This document shows, piece after piece, positions 1-9,112 of a stretch of DNA of 64,000 nucleotides. The notes beneath the pieces were generated by a model. The model was not told the origin of the DNA and searched no databases. It saw only the letters and a program-made list of their open reading frames with translations. The stretch spans positions 2,046,001 to 2,110,000 of the forward strand of contig OY761822.1 in NCBI GenBank assembly GCA_963664945.1, in the 5' to 3' direction. The stretch is from UBA6522 sp963664945 (GTDB lineage: Bacteria; Pseudomonadota; Gammaproteobacteria; Steroidobacterales; Rariloculaceae). Every line of letters begins with the position of its first letter. Position 1 is the stretch's first letter. The position numbers were made by a program, and so were the translations under genes.

Positions 1-888
1 GCCGAGTTCAACGAGACTTCCGTGCTGGAGTTGACGCCGGACATGGTCGGTCCGTCGATTACCCTGAATCAGGGGATCATCGGCGAAGGCGTCGACCTGA
101 ACCTGGTGCACACCGACGATTTGCGGTATTCGACGCTCGTGTTTCATCTCACCCAGCAACTGCTCTACACGAAGTGGCGCGATGCCGGAGAGGAGCCGAA
201 ACTCCATCTTTTCGGCCAACTGAAGAGGATTACAAGGCAGTGGCTCGCTGACTGTCTCGTTTGCAAGGGCGGTACGTATCCGGCGCAGCTCATGTACCAG
301 GAGCTTGCGGACATGGCCTGCGAGCGCATCACCAGGGCCATCACGAGGGCGCAGATCGGCAAGCGTCCGGTTAAGGCTGTGCTGGACCCTTACAATCCCA
401 CCGGCACGACCTCCAACGTGCGATTCACCACGTCTAAGACTGACCGATGGCAGACTGACTCACGCTATTGCCACATCAACTGGGTTATTCTCGACAGCGA
501 CTGGGAAGGAGAATTTTGCCGCGTGGCCGAGTCGCATCCCCAAGTGCTGGCGTACGCCAAGAACCACGCCCTGGGTTTTGAGGTGCCCTACCGCTACGGA
601 TCGGAAACGCGCACGTACCTACCGGATTTCATCGTACTCGTGGACGACGGCAACGGAGCTGACGACCCTTTGCATCTAATTGTGGAGATCAAGGGCTATC
701 GGCGAGAAGATGCCAAGGAGAAGAAGGCCACCATGGACACATATTGGGTGCCCGGCGTGAACAATCACGGCAGTTACGGCCGCTGGGCCTTTGCGGAGTT
801 CACGGATGTTTACGCAATGCAGTCGGACTTCAAGGCCAAGGTGGAGTCCGAATTCAACGAGATGATCGAAAGCGTGGCGACGCGATGA
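1..888 (+). CDS. Type III restriction endonuclease Res subunit, C-terminal part (5' end outside window)
   Basis: The frame is open from base 1, so the gene starts upstream and only about the last 295 residues are visible. The tail carries a PD-(D/E)XK nuclease signature: an early Glu (WEGEF), then YLPDFIVL, then IVEIKGY, in the order expected for the nuclease domain at the C-terminus of type III Res proteins (the BPTD_3080-like group). The helicase motor domain should lie upstream. Res pairs with the Mod methyltransferase at 3332-6196; here three genes separate them. The family call is from motif and overall resemblance. The 5' truncation is a window edge, not evidence of decay. Confidence 0.8.
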   Translation, partial: AEFNETSVLELTPDMVGPSITLNQGIIGEGVDLNLVHTDDLRYSTLVFHLTQQLLYTKWRDAGEEPKLHLFGQLKRITRQWLADCLVCKGGTYPAQLMYQELADMACERITRAITRAQIGKRPVKAVLDPYNPTGTTSNVRFTTSKTDRWQTDSRYCHINWVILDSDWEGEFCRVAESHPQVLAYAKNHALGFEVPYRYGSETRTYLPDFIVLVDDGNGADDPLHLIVEIKGYRREDAKEKKATMDTYWVPGVNNHGSYGRWAFAEFTDVYAMQSDFKAKVESEFNEMIESVATR

Positions 889-926
889 TCGACCACCAAC
901 GCGGAGCTTGCTGAGGGGAAACGGTC

Positions 927-2690
927 ATGCCGTGGGATAGTGACCGTATTGTTGCTCAACTGGCGCTTGGCGAGGATAGCCTCGTCGAGTTCAAGGAAGT
1001 CGTGTTCGCCGACACCCGGATTAGTGCTCCCGATCGAAAGGTAATCGCAGACGAGTTGGCCGCATTCGGCAACACGATCGGGGGCACGTTGATCTTCAGC
1101 GTGTCGGATGCCGGTGAGGTGCAGTCGATGGACCGGCATCAGATGGATGCGCTGGAGGCCTTTGTTTTTGAGACTTGCGCGGACAGAATCCGTCCACCTC
1201 TGGCGTTCGTGACCCAACGGCTGGCTTTGCCGGATGGTTCGTCCGTGCTGGTCGTCGAAGTCGAGCAGAGCGCGTTGGTTCACAAGAGCCCTGCGGGATA
1301 CCTTTCCAGGCAGGGCAGCTCCAAGCGGGAATTGTCGTCGGAAGCGCTACAACGCCTGTTTCAACAGCGGGGGCGTTCCGGCCTGCTTGGTCCCGATGAA
1401 GCCATCGTTGCCGGTACCGGGACAAACACGCTCGATGCGAACCTGGTGGACCGGTTCTTGAGTTCGCGGGCCACCGAACCGACCCCGGTCCAACTCACGA
1501 AGTTGGGATTGGTGCGGGAGGACGACAACGGCGTGACCCGTGCAACGGTGGGTGGCGTGCTGCTATGCACTGCGCGCCCGGACCAATACGTGGGCGGTGC
1601 GGTAATCAAAGCCGTTCGCTACCGGGGCACCGTGCTCGGCAGCGCGAGCCAGCACGACGCGATGTCTATCACCGGCCCATTGGACCGGCAGATTCGGGAT
1701 GCGGTCAACTTTGTCAGGCTGAATACGCACTTGGCTGCGCGCAAGGCTCCCGGGCGGGTGGAAACCCCACAGTTCAGTGCGCGGGCGGTATTCGAAGCTA
1801 TCGTCAATGCTGTGGTGCACCGCGACTATTCGATAGAAAACGCAAAGATACGACTCTTCATCTTTGACGACCGACTAGAGTTGTACTCTCCTGGTGCACT
1901 GCCAAATACGCTACCCATTGAAGCGATGCGTAATCGTCAGGCCACCCGCAACGAAACACTTGCCTCCGTTCTCCGTACGCTCGCAGTCGGGGACGTCGAC
2001 GGTGCCGGTGACCGCCAGTACTTTCTTGAGCAACGCGGCGAAGGCGTGCCGATCATCTACGAGCAGACTCGGGAGTTGACGGGGCGCGACCCGGAGTACG
2101 AGCTGGTCGGCGGTGCGGAACTGCGGTTGACCATTCCTTCCGCCCGTCCGCCGGTTGCGGGCATTGAAGGCGAAGTGTCAGTCTCTGCGGCCGGTCAACC
2201 GCTCGCAGGTGCGCAGGTCGTTGCGTTGTATCCCAACAAGACCTGGATGGAGGAAACCACCGATACGTTCGGCCGAGTCGCTTTCGGGTTTCACTCGGAA
2301 CTTCCCATAACCGTTTTCTGCGCCGCGCCGGGGCATAGTGGCCAGGTGGCGCGGGAGTGGCAACCGCCTGAACCGCTTTCTTTACAACTCGAACCGTTAC
2401 CAGTAGGCGGTTCCATAACATTCACGGAAGGAACCGGCCATTTGCCGGGCTTGAACGGGCGACTCAACCCCATTCTCGACAATCTCGACCGCATGTACCT
2501 TTACGCTACGAACGTCGCCATTGATGAAGGCAAGCAGCAACCCGTTCACTTCAAGTTGAATCGGCCCTTGCGGCTCACCGATGTCAACGGGACTGAATGG
2601 ATCGTGCGGTTCATCGAGATGATTGGAAAGTCGGCGCTATTAGAATACGAAACCCCCAGCCATGGTGGTAGGACCGATGAACAGGGATGA
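927..2690 (+). CDS. AlbA_2 (Schlafen-like) domain ATP-binding protein
   Basis: A 587-residue protein. The N-terminal ~150 residues match the AlbA_2/Schlafen-AlbA family (SLVEFKEVV, then an Asn-Thr-Ile-Gly-Gly segment in NTIGGTLIF). The middle holds a GHKL-type ATPase fold with EAIVNAVVHRDY near residue 290 followed by LELYSPGALP, the layout of the old 'RecG-like' transcriptional-regulator group. Residues about 410-490 resemble a carboxypeptidase-regulatory-like beta-sandwich. A GAGGGGAA ribosome-binding site precedes the ATG. The 3' end overlaps the start region of mntA. Proteins of this family often sit inside restriction-modification loci, with unclear function. A second, distinct member is at 27307-28938. 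Confidence 0.8.
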   Translation: MPWDSDRIVAQLALGEDSLVEFKEVVFADTRISAPDRKVIADELAAFGNTIGGTLIFSVSDAGEVQSMDRHQMDALEAFVFETCADRIRPPLAFVTQRLALPDGSSVLVVEVEQSALVHKSPAGYLSRQGSSKRELSSEALQRLFQQRGRSGLLGPDEAIVAGTGTNTLDANLVDRFLSSRATEPTPVQLTKLGLVREDDNGVTRATVGGVLLCTARPDQYVGGAVIKAVRYRGTVLGSASQHDAMSITGPLDRQIRDAVNFVRLNTHLAARKAPGRVETPQFSARAVFEAIVNAVVHRDYSIENAKIRLFIFDDRLELYSPGALPNTLPIEAMRNRQATRNETLASVLRTLAVGDVDGAGDRQYFLEQRGEGVPIIYEQTRELTGRDPEYELVGGAELRLTIPSARPPVAGIEGEVSVSAAGQPLAGAQVVALYPNKTWMEETTDTFGRVAFGFHSELPITVFCAAPGHSGQVAREWQPPEPLSLQLEPLPVGGSITFTEGTGHLPGLNGRLNPILDNLDRMYLYATNVAIDEGKQQPVHFKLNRPLRLTDVNGTEWIVRFIEMIGKSALLEYETPSHGGRTDEQG

Positions 2691-2967
2691 AGTACTGAGC
2701 GTTCTCAGGGCGCACAAGGCCACGCTTGCGCAGCGTTTCGGGGTTGCGGAACTGGCTGTATTCGGTTCCTTTGCGCGCGACCGGGCCACCGACGACAGCG
2801 ATCTCGATGTCCTGGTCCGTTTCGACGGCCCCATACACTGGGAGCGATATTTCGGCGCTCAGTTTTATCTGGAGGATCTTCTGGGTCGCCCGGTGGACCT
2901 GGTGACTGAGAAAGACTTGCGACCCGAAGTGTGGCGTTACGTGGAGCGTGAGGTCGTCAATGTCTGA
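2677..2967 (+). CDS. mntA: MntA-type nucleotidyltransferase antitoxin
   Basis: A 96-residue minimal nucleotidyltransferase. It carries the exact GSX10DXD motif (GSFARDRATDDSDLD) that marks MntA antitoxins, which in the characterised Shewanella system AMPylate a tyrosine of HepT and so neutralise it. An alternative ATG lies at 2662; I chose 2677 because the MNRDEV start is the usual family N-terminus. The gene overlaps the upstream AlbA_2 gene by 14 bases and the downstream hepT by 8, so the three are probably translationally coupled. Confidence 0.88.
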   Translation: MNRDEVLSVLRAHKATLAQRFGVAELAVFGSFARDRATDDSDLDVLVRFDGPIHWERYFGAQFYLEDLLGRPVDLVTEKDLRPEVWRYVEREVVNV

Positions 2968-3331
2968 TACCGGCCACGAAGGTAGGGCGTGGCGCCATTA
3001 CGTCCAGGACATGATCGATTTCGCGCGTAAGGCGGGAGCGTATACGCAGGGAAAGACGCAGACGGATTTTGTTGCCGATGCGCTCACTTACGATGCCACC
3101 CTGCGTAATCTGGAATTGATCGGCGAGGCCGCTACCCATATTCCGGACAGGATTCGCGACGCTCACCCCGAGATTCCCTGGCGCGCGATAATCGGAGCGC
3201 GAAACCGTTTGGCGCATGGTTATCTGAGCATGAATGACGATCTGATCTGGAGCATGATCCAGGATGCCATTCCGAAACTGCTCCCGGCATTGCAGCATTT
3301 GTTGGATACGACAGGCAAGGACTCCACGTAG
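2960..3331 (+). CDS. hepT: HepT-type HEPN ribonuclease toxin (DUF86)
   Basis: A 123-residue all-helical HEPN protein with the motif RNRLAHGY near residues 83-90, which fits the RX4HXY active site of HepT toxins exactly, including the tyrosine that MntA modifies. HEPN toxins of this type cut RNA. The ATG overlaps the mntA 3' end; a GTG at 2948 would add four residues and is less likely. The stop codon directly abuts the ATG of the methyltransferase, so toxin-antitoxin and restriction genes share one transcription unit. Confidence 0.88.
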   Translation: MSDTGHEGRAWRHYVQDMIDFARKAGAYTQGKTQTDFVADALTYDATLRNLELIGEAATHIPDRIRDAHPEIPWRAIIGARNRLAHGYLSMNDDLIWSMIQDAIPKLLPALQHLLDTTGKDST

Positions 3332-4813
3332 ATGGCGAAACGAAGAGCGCCCAAGTCCATAGAGACGCTGACCCACGCCGAGGCATCGCGAAAGAACATT
3401 CCGACGGCCGAGTATCAGGCTGTCATGGAAGACGATGACCGGAGTCCGGTCTCGGTTGCCTACGAGCGGCGCAACCGCGACCTTGACCCACAACTCGTCT
3501 GGCGCGGCAAGGATGAGCAGGATTGGTCAGGTCTGGTGGTGCAGGCACCGCCGCTCTTTATTCAGGAGAAGGTTCACCCGAAGGTTCTGATCGACGACTT
3601 GCTCCGGCGGAGCAGGGAAACCGAAGCGGAAAGAGCCGCGGACGAGTTGGGTATTCAGACTGACCTGTTCGCCGATTTCAATGGACTACCGAGCAGTGAG
3701 GCGCAGACAGAGTTCTACCAGCACGACGCCAATTGGTCGAACCGGATGATTTTGGGGGACAGTTTGCAGGTGATGGCGTCGCTGGCGGAGCGGGAGGGGT
3801 TACGGGGCAAGGTGCAGTGCATCTACATCGATCCGCCCTACGGAATCAAGTTCAATTCCAACTTCCAGTGGTCAACAACAAGTCGCGACGTCAAGGACGG
3901 GAAGGCTGATCACATTACCCGCGAACCGGAGCAGGTGAAGGCGTTTCGGGATACGTGGCGGGACGGAATTAATTCTTATTTAACATATCTGCGCGACCGG
4001 CTGACGGTGGCACGGGACCTTCTAACGGAGAATGGCTCGATTTTTGTGCAAATTGGAGACGAGAACGTACACCGCGTTCGGGCTCTGATGGATGAGGTAT
4101 TTGGGGAGGAGAATCACATCGTCACAATTTCGGCTATGAAGACTGCGGGTCAGTCGGACGATACGATCGCCGCTGTGTCAGATTACCTTCTGTGGTACGC
4201 CAAGTCAGCTGAGGATATGAAAACGCGCAAGCTGTTTGCGGCCAAATTCATCGGCGGGAAAGGCGCGTCGAAATATACATCTATACAACTTCCTGACGGC
4301 ACCCGATTGCCACGCTCAAAAATTGACTTGGTAAAGGATGTGGATCGTGAAAAGATCAAGGCCTTTCGGCTGGGTGATATAACAAGCACACGCCCCGTTG
4401 GCGAAGGCGATCTCAAGTCATTTGATGTCGAAGGTCGGCAATTTACCCCTGGTAAGCGCACGTTTACAACTGACAGAATTGGCATGACCCGTTTGCGGTC
4501 GGCCGGAAGACTTGCCACAAGCAAAAGCACACTCTCTTACGTTCGCTTTATTGACGACTTTCCAGCATTTCCGCTGACTAACATCTGGACCGATATCGGC
4601 GGGATTCAGAGTAGAGCAGATCCAAAGGTTTATGTCGTCCAGACCAGTGTAAAAATTGTAGAACGCTGCATCCTCATGACCACCGATCCGGGCGATCTTG
4701 TCCTCGACCCCACTTGCGGTTCCGGTACCTCCGCCTTTGCCGCCGAGCAGTGGGGCCGACGCTGGATCACCATTGACACCAGTCGCGTCGCTCTCGCCTT
4801 GGCTCGCACCTGA
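3332..4813 (+). CDS. Type III DNA methyltransferase (Mod), N-terminal part, ended by an in-frame TGA
   Basis: The protein has 493 residues. The catalytic DPPY motif (IYIDPPYGIKFN, around residue 167) precedes the AdoMet-binding motif I (LDPTCGSGTSAF, near residue 465), the beta-class order of adenine methyltransferases of type III systems. The frame stops at TGA 4811-4813 just after ALALART and resumes in the same frame as GARYPYYLL. Homologues I recall read through this point with an Arg, so a single CGA-to-TGA change explains the stop. The N-terminal part holds both catalytic motifs, but the C-terminal half would be missing without readthrough. Other genes here use TGA as an ordinary stop. 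Confidence 0.83.
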   Translation: MAKRRAPKSIETLTHAEASRKNIPTAEYQAVMEDDDRSPVSVAYERRNRDLDPQLVWRGKDEQDWSGLVVQAPPLFIQEKVHPKVLIDDLLRRSRETEAERAADELGIQTDLFADFNGLPSSEAQTEFYQHDANWSNRMILGDSLQVMASLAEREGLRGKVQCIYIDPPYGIKFNSNFQWSTTSRDVKDGKADHITREPEQVKAFRDTWRDGINSYLTYLRDRLTVARDLLTENGSIFVQIGDENVHRVRALMDEVFGEENHIVTISAMKTAGQSDDTIAAVSDYLLWYAKSAEDMKTRKLFAAKFIGGKGASKYTSIQLPDGTRLPRSKIDLVKDVDREKIKAFRLGDITSTRPVGEGDLKSFDVEGRQFTPGKRTFTTDRIGMTRLRSAGRLATSKSTLSYVRFIDDFPAFPLTNIWTDIGGIQSRADPKVYVVQTSVKIVERCILMTTDPGDLVLDPTCGSGTSAFAAEQWGRRWITIDTSRVALALART

Positions 4814-4816
4814 GTC

Positions 4817-6196
4817 GTGGGTGCGCGCTACCCCTACTACCTGCTCGCAGACAGTCGGGATGGTCAAATCAAGGAAGCCGCGCTTGCGCGGAAAGTTTCC
4901 TCGGGTGCGCCCACGCACCACGATATCCGCCAGGGATTCGTTTACGAACGTGTCCCGCACATTACGCTCAAATCCATTGCCAACAACGCCGAGATAGACG
5001 TAATCTATGGAAACTGGCAGGGAACGCTGGAGCCGCTCCGTACCGATCTGAACGCTGCGCTCGGTCAGACTTGGGAAGAATGGGAAGTCCCCCGCGACGC
5101 GCAGGACGACTGGACTGCGGAAGCAACGGTCCTGCACGCGCGCTGGTGGGAGGCACGTATCTCTCGCCAGCGGGAGATCGATGCATCAATCGCCGCCAAG
5201 GCGAACTACGAATACCTGTACGACAAGCCTTATCAGGACAACAAGAAGGTTCGCGTCGCTGGCCCGTTCACTGTCGAGAGCTTGTCGCCACACCGCCTAT
5301 TGGGGGTGGACGAAAACGACGAACTCATCGACAACATCGCCGAGGGGAGGCTTGGCTACGAGAAAAAGCAGGAGTTTGCCGGGATGATCCTCGATCACCT
5401 AGAGACCGCCGGCGTCCAACAAGCGCACAAGGAGGATCGGATTTCGTTTACGTCGATCACGCCGTGGCCGGGCGAACTCGTCTGCGCGGAGGGCCGGTTC
5501 GAGCAGGCCGCTGGTGATGGATTCGATGGCATGGTCCGGGACGGTGAACGAGCGGCTGGCGATCCTATGACGATCATCGAAAAGCGCGCCGCCATATTCA
5601 TTGGCCCGGAATTTGGCACGGTGTCCCGCCCCGATCTCGTGCAGGCGGCACGAGAGGCGGCGGACGCGGGTTTTGACATCCTCGTCGCCTGCGCCTTCAA
5701 CTACGAAGCCCACTCGACTGATTTCGACAAGCTGGGGCGGGTGCCGGTGCTGAAGGCGCGCATGAACGCTGACCTGCACATGGCCGGTGACCTCAGAAAC
5801 ACCGGCAAGGGCAACCTGTTCGTCGTCTTCGGCGAGCCCGACATCGATATCCTCGACGCGGACGGTGATCAAATCAAGGTCAAGGTGAACGGCGTTGACG
5901 TATTTCATCCTAACACCGGCGAAATCCGCAGTGATAGCGCCGACGGGATTGCCTGCTGGTTCATTGACACCGACTACAATGAGGAAAGTTTCTTCGTTCG
6001 CCACGCATATTTTCTGGGCGCAAACAACCCATACAAGGCCCTCAAGACGACGCTCAAGGCCGAAATCAACCGGGAAGCATGGGAAACGCTCAACAGCGAC
6101 ATCTCGCGGCCGTTCGACAAACCCGCGTCAAGCCGAATTGCTGTAAAAGTGATCAATCACCTGGGCGACGAGGTCATGAAAGTGTTCCGGATTTAG
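4817..6196 (+). CDS. Type III DNA methyltransferase (Mod), C-terminal part after the in-frame TGA
   Basis: This ORF is in the same frame as 3332-4813, one sense codon after its TGA stop. The first usable start is GTG 4817, which has no convincing ribosome-binding site. The sequence begins GARYPYYLLADS and continues with IRQGFVYERVPHITLKSIAN, the stretch that normally follows the 'ALALAR' end of motif I in large (~950 residue) Mod proteins. The rest has no independent catalytic motif that I can see. It is best read as the second half of one interrupted gene. Whether it is translated depends on readthrough or restart. Confidence 0.8.
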   Translation: MGARYPYYLLADSRDGQIKEAALARKVSSGAPTHHDIRQGFVYERVPHITLKSIANNAEIDVIYGNWQGTLEPLRTDLNAALGQTWEEWEVPRDAQDDWTAEATVLHARWWEARISRQREIDASIAAKANYEYLYDKPYQDNKKVRVAGPFTVESLSPHRLLGVDENDELIDNIAEGRLGYEKKQEFAGMILDHLETAGVQQAHKEDRISFTSITPWPGELVCAEGRFEQAAGDGFDGMVRDGERAAGDPMTIIEKRAAIFIGPEFGTVSRPDLVQAAREAADAGFDILVACAFNYEAHSTDFDKLGRVPVLKARMNADLHMAGDLRNTGKGNLFVVFGEPDIDILDADGDQIKVKVNGVDVFHPNTGEIRSDSADGIACWFIDTDYNEESFFVRHAYFLGANNPYKALKTTLKAEINREAWETLNSDISRPFDKPASSRIAVKVINHLGDEVMKVFRI

Positions 6197-6205
6197 GAAA
6201 TAGCC

Positions 6206-7306
6206 ATGTCCGCGATACGAGAGATTTGGATTGAGGGCTTCAGAAGCATCGCTGCAGTCAAAGAATTGAAATTGCGCTCAATGAATGTCCTGATCGGCGC
6301 CAACGGATCGGGCAAATCGAATTTTCTTGAAGCACTTTTGCTCCTGCGGAAGGCCGTTCTAAGTACGTCTAACACTTCCGACTATGTTCAACGCGCCGGA
6401 GGGGCTGACCGGCTCCTTCACTTTGGATCTAAAGTAACACCAAATATTAGGGTCAAAGTCAGCTTCAACGATAAATCGGACGATATCGGCGTCGATATGC
6501 GTCACGGCAGTGGCGATCAATTGTTCCCTCGGATTTCAATCGCCGAAAATGAACTCCCACCGAATTTTGCCGAGAGCCTGCAGAACTTCCCCGAGCGTTC
6601 GCCGACGTATTTTCTTCTGCAAAACAGGGTAGAACCTTGGCGGTTCTACCACTTTCACGACACCGGCGCCGCATCGCCGATGAAAAAAACGGCTGATGTA
6701 CACGACAATCGCAGGTTGCGCGCCGACGGCTCGAATCTCGCAGCGTTCCTGTTTCTGCTTCACGAAAAGCACGGAAACGCCTACACTCGGATTCGCCGAA
6801 CCGTGCGGCTGGCCGCGCCATTCTTCGATGACTTTGCCCTAAAACCCACGGCGCTGAACGAAGAAAAGATTCTCCTCGAATGGCGTCATCGGAGATCGGA
6901 CGCTTATTTCAATGCGTCGTCCCTGTCCGATGGCTCGCTCAGGTTTATCGCATTGGCCACCCTCCTTCTTCAACCCGTATCGCTACGGCCCTCCGTCATT
7001 CTTTTGGACGAGCCGGAGCTTGGCTTGCACCCGTATGCCATAACACTGTTGGCGTCTCTGTTGAAACAGGCGGCCGTCACGTCGCAAATTATCGTGGCAA
7101 CCCAATCGCCCTTGTTGCTGGACCACTTCGAGCCCGAAGACGTACTCGTGGCGGATCGCGTGAACAGGGCCACGACACTTCGCAGGCTGGACGGCGAGAA
7201 GCTGTCGGTGTGGCTGGAGGATTACAGTCTTGGCCAACTCTGGGAGAAGAATGAATTTGGCGGTCGTCCAACACCGGAGAGTATAGGCCCAGAGTCCGCA
7301 CGATGA
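6206..7306 (+). CDS. AAA_21-type ATPase (OLD/SMC-like), partner of DUF4276 protein
   Basis: A 366-residue ABC/SMC-like ATPase. It starts with the typical IWIEGFRSI, then Walker A LIGANGSGKSNF near residue 32, a signature-like ALSDGSLRF segment (SSLSDGSLRFIAL), Walker B VILLDEPELGLHP near residue 270, and a switch region ATQSPLLLDHF. There is no TOPRIM domain in this chain, unlike OLD or GajA proteins. The next gene overlaps by four bases (ATGA) and probably supplies that part. A likely defence ATPase; the phage or nucleic-acid trigger is unknown. Confidence 0.85.
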   Translation: MSAIREIWIEGFRSIAAVKELKLRSMNVLIGANGSGKSNFLEALLLLRKAVLSTSNTSDYVQRAGGADRLLHFGSKVTPNIRVKVSFNDKSDDIGVDMRHGSGDQLFPRISIAENELPPNFAESLQNFPERSPTYFLLQNRVEPWRFYHFHDTGAASPMKKTADVHDNRRLRADGSNLAAFLFLLHEKHGNAYTRIRRTVRLAAPFFDDFALKPTALNEEKILLEWRHRRSDAYFNASSLSDGSLRFIALATLLLQPVSLRPSVILLDEPELGLHPYAITLLASLLKQAAVTSQIIVATQSPLLLDHFEPEDVLVADRVNRATTLRRLDGEKLSVWLEDYSLGQLWEKNEFGGRPTPESIGPESAR

Positions 7307-7995
7307 CCCGACTCCTCGTCCATGTAGAGGGCCAGACCGAGGAGACCTTCGTCAACGAAGTGCTCGCGCCGCATCTCAATGAGTTCGGTCTGACCAGTGT
7401 TAGCGCGCGTTTGATGGGTAACGCTCGGCAACGTTGCCATCGTGGTGGAGTCAGGGCTTGGAGAGATGTGCAAAGGGATATCGTGCGTCACCTGAGGAAT
7501 GATCAAGAGTGCATTGCGACTACGATGGTGGACTACTATGGAATGCCAATGGATGGTCGAAGGGCTTGGCCTGGCCGGTCTGAGGCGGCAGCACGGGAAT
7601 TTCGACACAAGGCGAGCACGATCGAGGATGGACTCTCAGCGTCGATTCGGCAGACGATGGGTCCTAGCTTCGAAGAAGGACGCTTCATCCCGTACGTCAT
7701 GATGCACGAGTTCGAGGCCATGCTCTTCAGCGACTGCGAAAAATTCGGGGAAGGAATCGGTCACCCTCAACTCGCGCCGCGCTTTCAGCAGATTCGAGAC
7801 CAGTTTGCCAGTCCCGAGGAAATAGATGACTCACCGGATACGGCGCCATCCCGTCGGGTTGTGGACCTTGTCCCCAGGTACCAGAAACCGTTGATGGGCA
7901 ATTTGGCGGTGCTGGATATCGGGCTCGATGCAATCAGGACCGAGTGTCCGAACTTTCGAGCCTGGATCGAACGCCTGGAAGGCATACAGGCCTGA
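7303..7995 (+). CDS. DUF4276 family protein, TOPRIM-like
   Basis: A 230-residue protein opening with LLVHVEGQTEETFVNEVL, the conserved N-terminus of DUF4276. The VEGQTE segment resembles the first acidic motif of TOPRIM nucleases, and VDYYGMP and HEFEAMLF supply later conserved acidic residues, so a nuclease role is plausible but inferred. DUF4276 proteins are usually encoded right after an AAA_21 ATPase, as here with an ATGA overlap. It is followed after 28 bases by the RelE-UvrD helicase. Confidence 0.82.
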   Translation: MTRLLVHVEGQTEETFVNEVLAPHLNEFGLTSVSARLMGNARQRCHRGGVRAWRDVQRDIVRHLRNDQECIATTMVDYYGMPMDGRRAWPGRSEAAAREFRHKASTIEDGLSASIRQTMGPSFEEGRFIPYVMMHEFEAMLFSDCEKFGEGIGHPQLAPRFQQIRDQFASPEEIDDSPDTAPSRRVVDLVPRYQKPLMGNLAVLDIGLDAIRTECPNFRAWIERLEGIQA

Positions 7996-8023
7996 ATTCT
8001 CTCGCTTCTTGAACCGGTCCACC

Positions 8024-9109
8024 ATGGACTTCCGCATCGCAGACACTTTCACCGCCAGCCTCGCAAAGCTCACGGGGAACGAGCAGAAGGCCGCCAAGAC
8101 CTCAGCGTTCGACCTGCAGTTGAATCCCGCGCGGCCCGGCCTGCGGTTCCACAAGCTGGATGGAGCCCGCGACTCGAATTTCTGGTCCGTCCGTGTCAGC
8201 CGCGATATTCGCATTATCGTGCACAAGACTCGGAGCAGCCTGACGCTCTGCTACGTGGGGCACCACGACGACGCCTACAAGTGGGCCGAAAGGCGCAAAC
8301 TGGAAACGCACCCCAGGACGGGCGCCGCCCAACTGATTGAGGTTCGGCAACGGGTCCGGAAAATCACCGTGCCGATGTACAGCGCAGCGGAACAGACTGT
8401 GCCGGCAAGGCCGCCGCTGCTCGCGGAGTTTTCCGAAAGCGACTTGCTCGGCTACGGCGTTCCCGCGGAGTGGGTGAACGATGTACGCGCCGCCGACGAG
8501 GACAGCTTGTTGGAATTGGCGGATCATCTGCCGGGAGAAGCTGCTGAGGCGCTGCTTGAGTTGGCGGTCGGCGGAACACCCAAGCCGATGCTACCAATTT
8601 ACGTTGCCGGGCCACCCGAGCAGTGGGCGCTTGGCGTGCGTGACGGCGAACCGGGGGAACCCACGCGGCCTATAGTCGGTTCCGACGCGTTCGAGCATCC
8701 CGATGCCGCGCGTCGTTTCCGCACGGTACAAGATGCCGCCGAATTAGAGCGCGTCCTGGACTACCCTTGGGACAAGTGGGCGGTGTTCCTTCACCCGGCC
8801 CAGCGACAGGTGGTAGAGGGGGACTACGGTGGCCCATTTCGCGTTTGCGGTGCGGCGGGTACCGGCAAAACGGTGGTCGCGATGCACCGTGCTGTCTTTC
8901 TCGCGCGAGCCCACCCGGACGCCAGGGTTCTGCTGACCACGATTTCCAGCACGCTGGCGGAATTCCTGCGTTCGCAACTCAAGCGGCTGATCCGGAACGA
9001 GCCTCGTCTTGCGGAACGCGTGGAAACCGCTGCCATCGACACGGTCGGGGAAAGGCTATTTCAGGCGAGGATCGGTCCTCCTAATATTGCAACTCGCGAA
9101 CTGGTTTGA
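8024..9109 (+). CDS. RelE-like domain/UvrD-type helicase, N-terminal part, ended by an in-frame TGA
   Basis: Residues 1-105 look like a RelE/ParE-fold domain (FWSVRVSRDIRIIVH, then LCYVGHHDDAY). Helicase motif I follows (VCGAAGTGKTVVAMHRAV, near residue 280) with the Q-motif-like HPAQRQVVEGDY before it. The frame ends at TGA 9107-9109, and the same frame continues with the remaining UvrD motifs in 9113-10165. I chose ATG 8024 (MDFRIADTF) as the start because upstream codons overlap the previous gene and lack family resemblance. As it stands this half carries Walker A only. Confidence 0.78.
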   Translation: MDFRIADTFTASLAKLTGNEQKAAKTSAFDLQLNPARPGLRFHKLDGARDSNFWSVRVSRDIRIIVHKTRSSLTLCYVGHHDDAYKWAERRKLETHPRTGAAQLIEVRQRVRKITVPMYSAAEQTVPARPPLLAEFSESDLLGYGVPAEWVNDVRAADEDSLLELADHLPGEAAEALLELAVGGTPKPMLPIYVAGPPEQWALGVRDGEPGEPTRPIVGSDAFEHPDAARRFRTVQDAAELERVLDYPWDKWAVFLHPAQRQVVEGDYGGPFRVCGAAGTGKTVVAMHRAVFLARAHPDARVLLTTISSTLAEFLRSQLKRLIRNEPRLAERVETAAIDTVGERLFQARIGPPNIATRELV

Positions 9110-9112
9110 GAA

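Noticed and set aside
4811..9109. The two in-frame TGA codons as selenocysteine sites
   Set aside because: Neither methyltransferases nor UvrD helicases are known selenoproteins, the positions are not catalytic Cys sites, and no selenium gene or obvious SECIS hairpin was seen.
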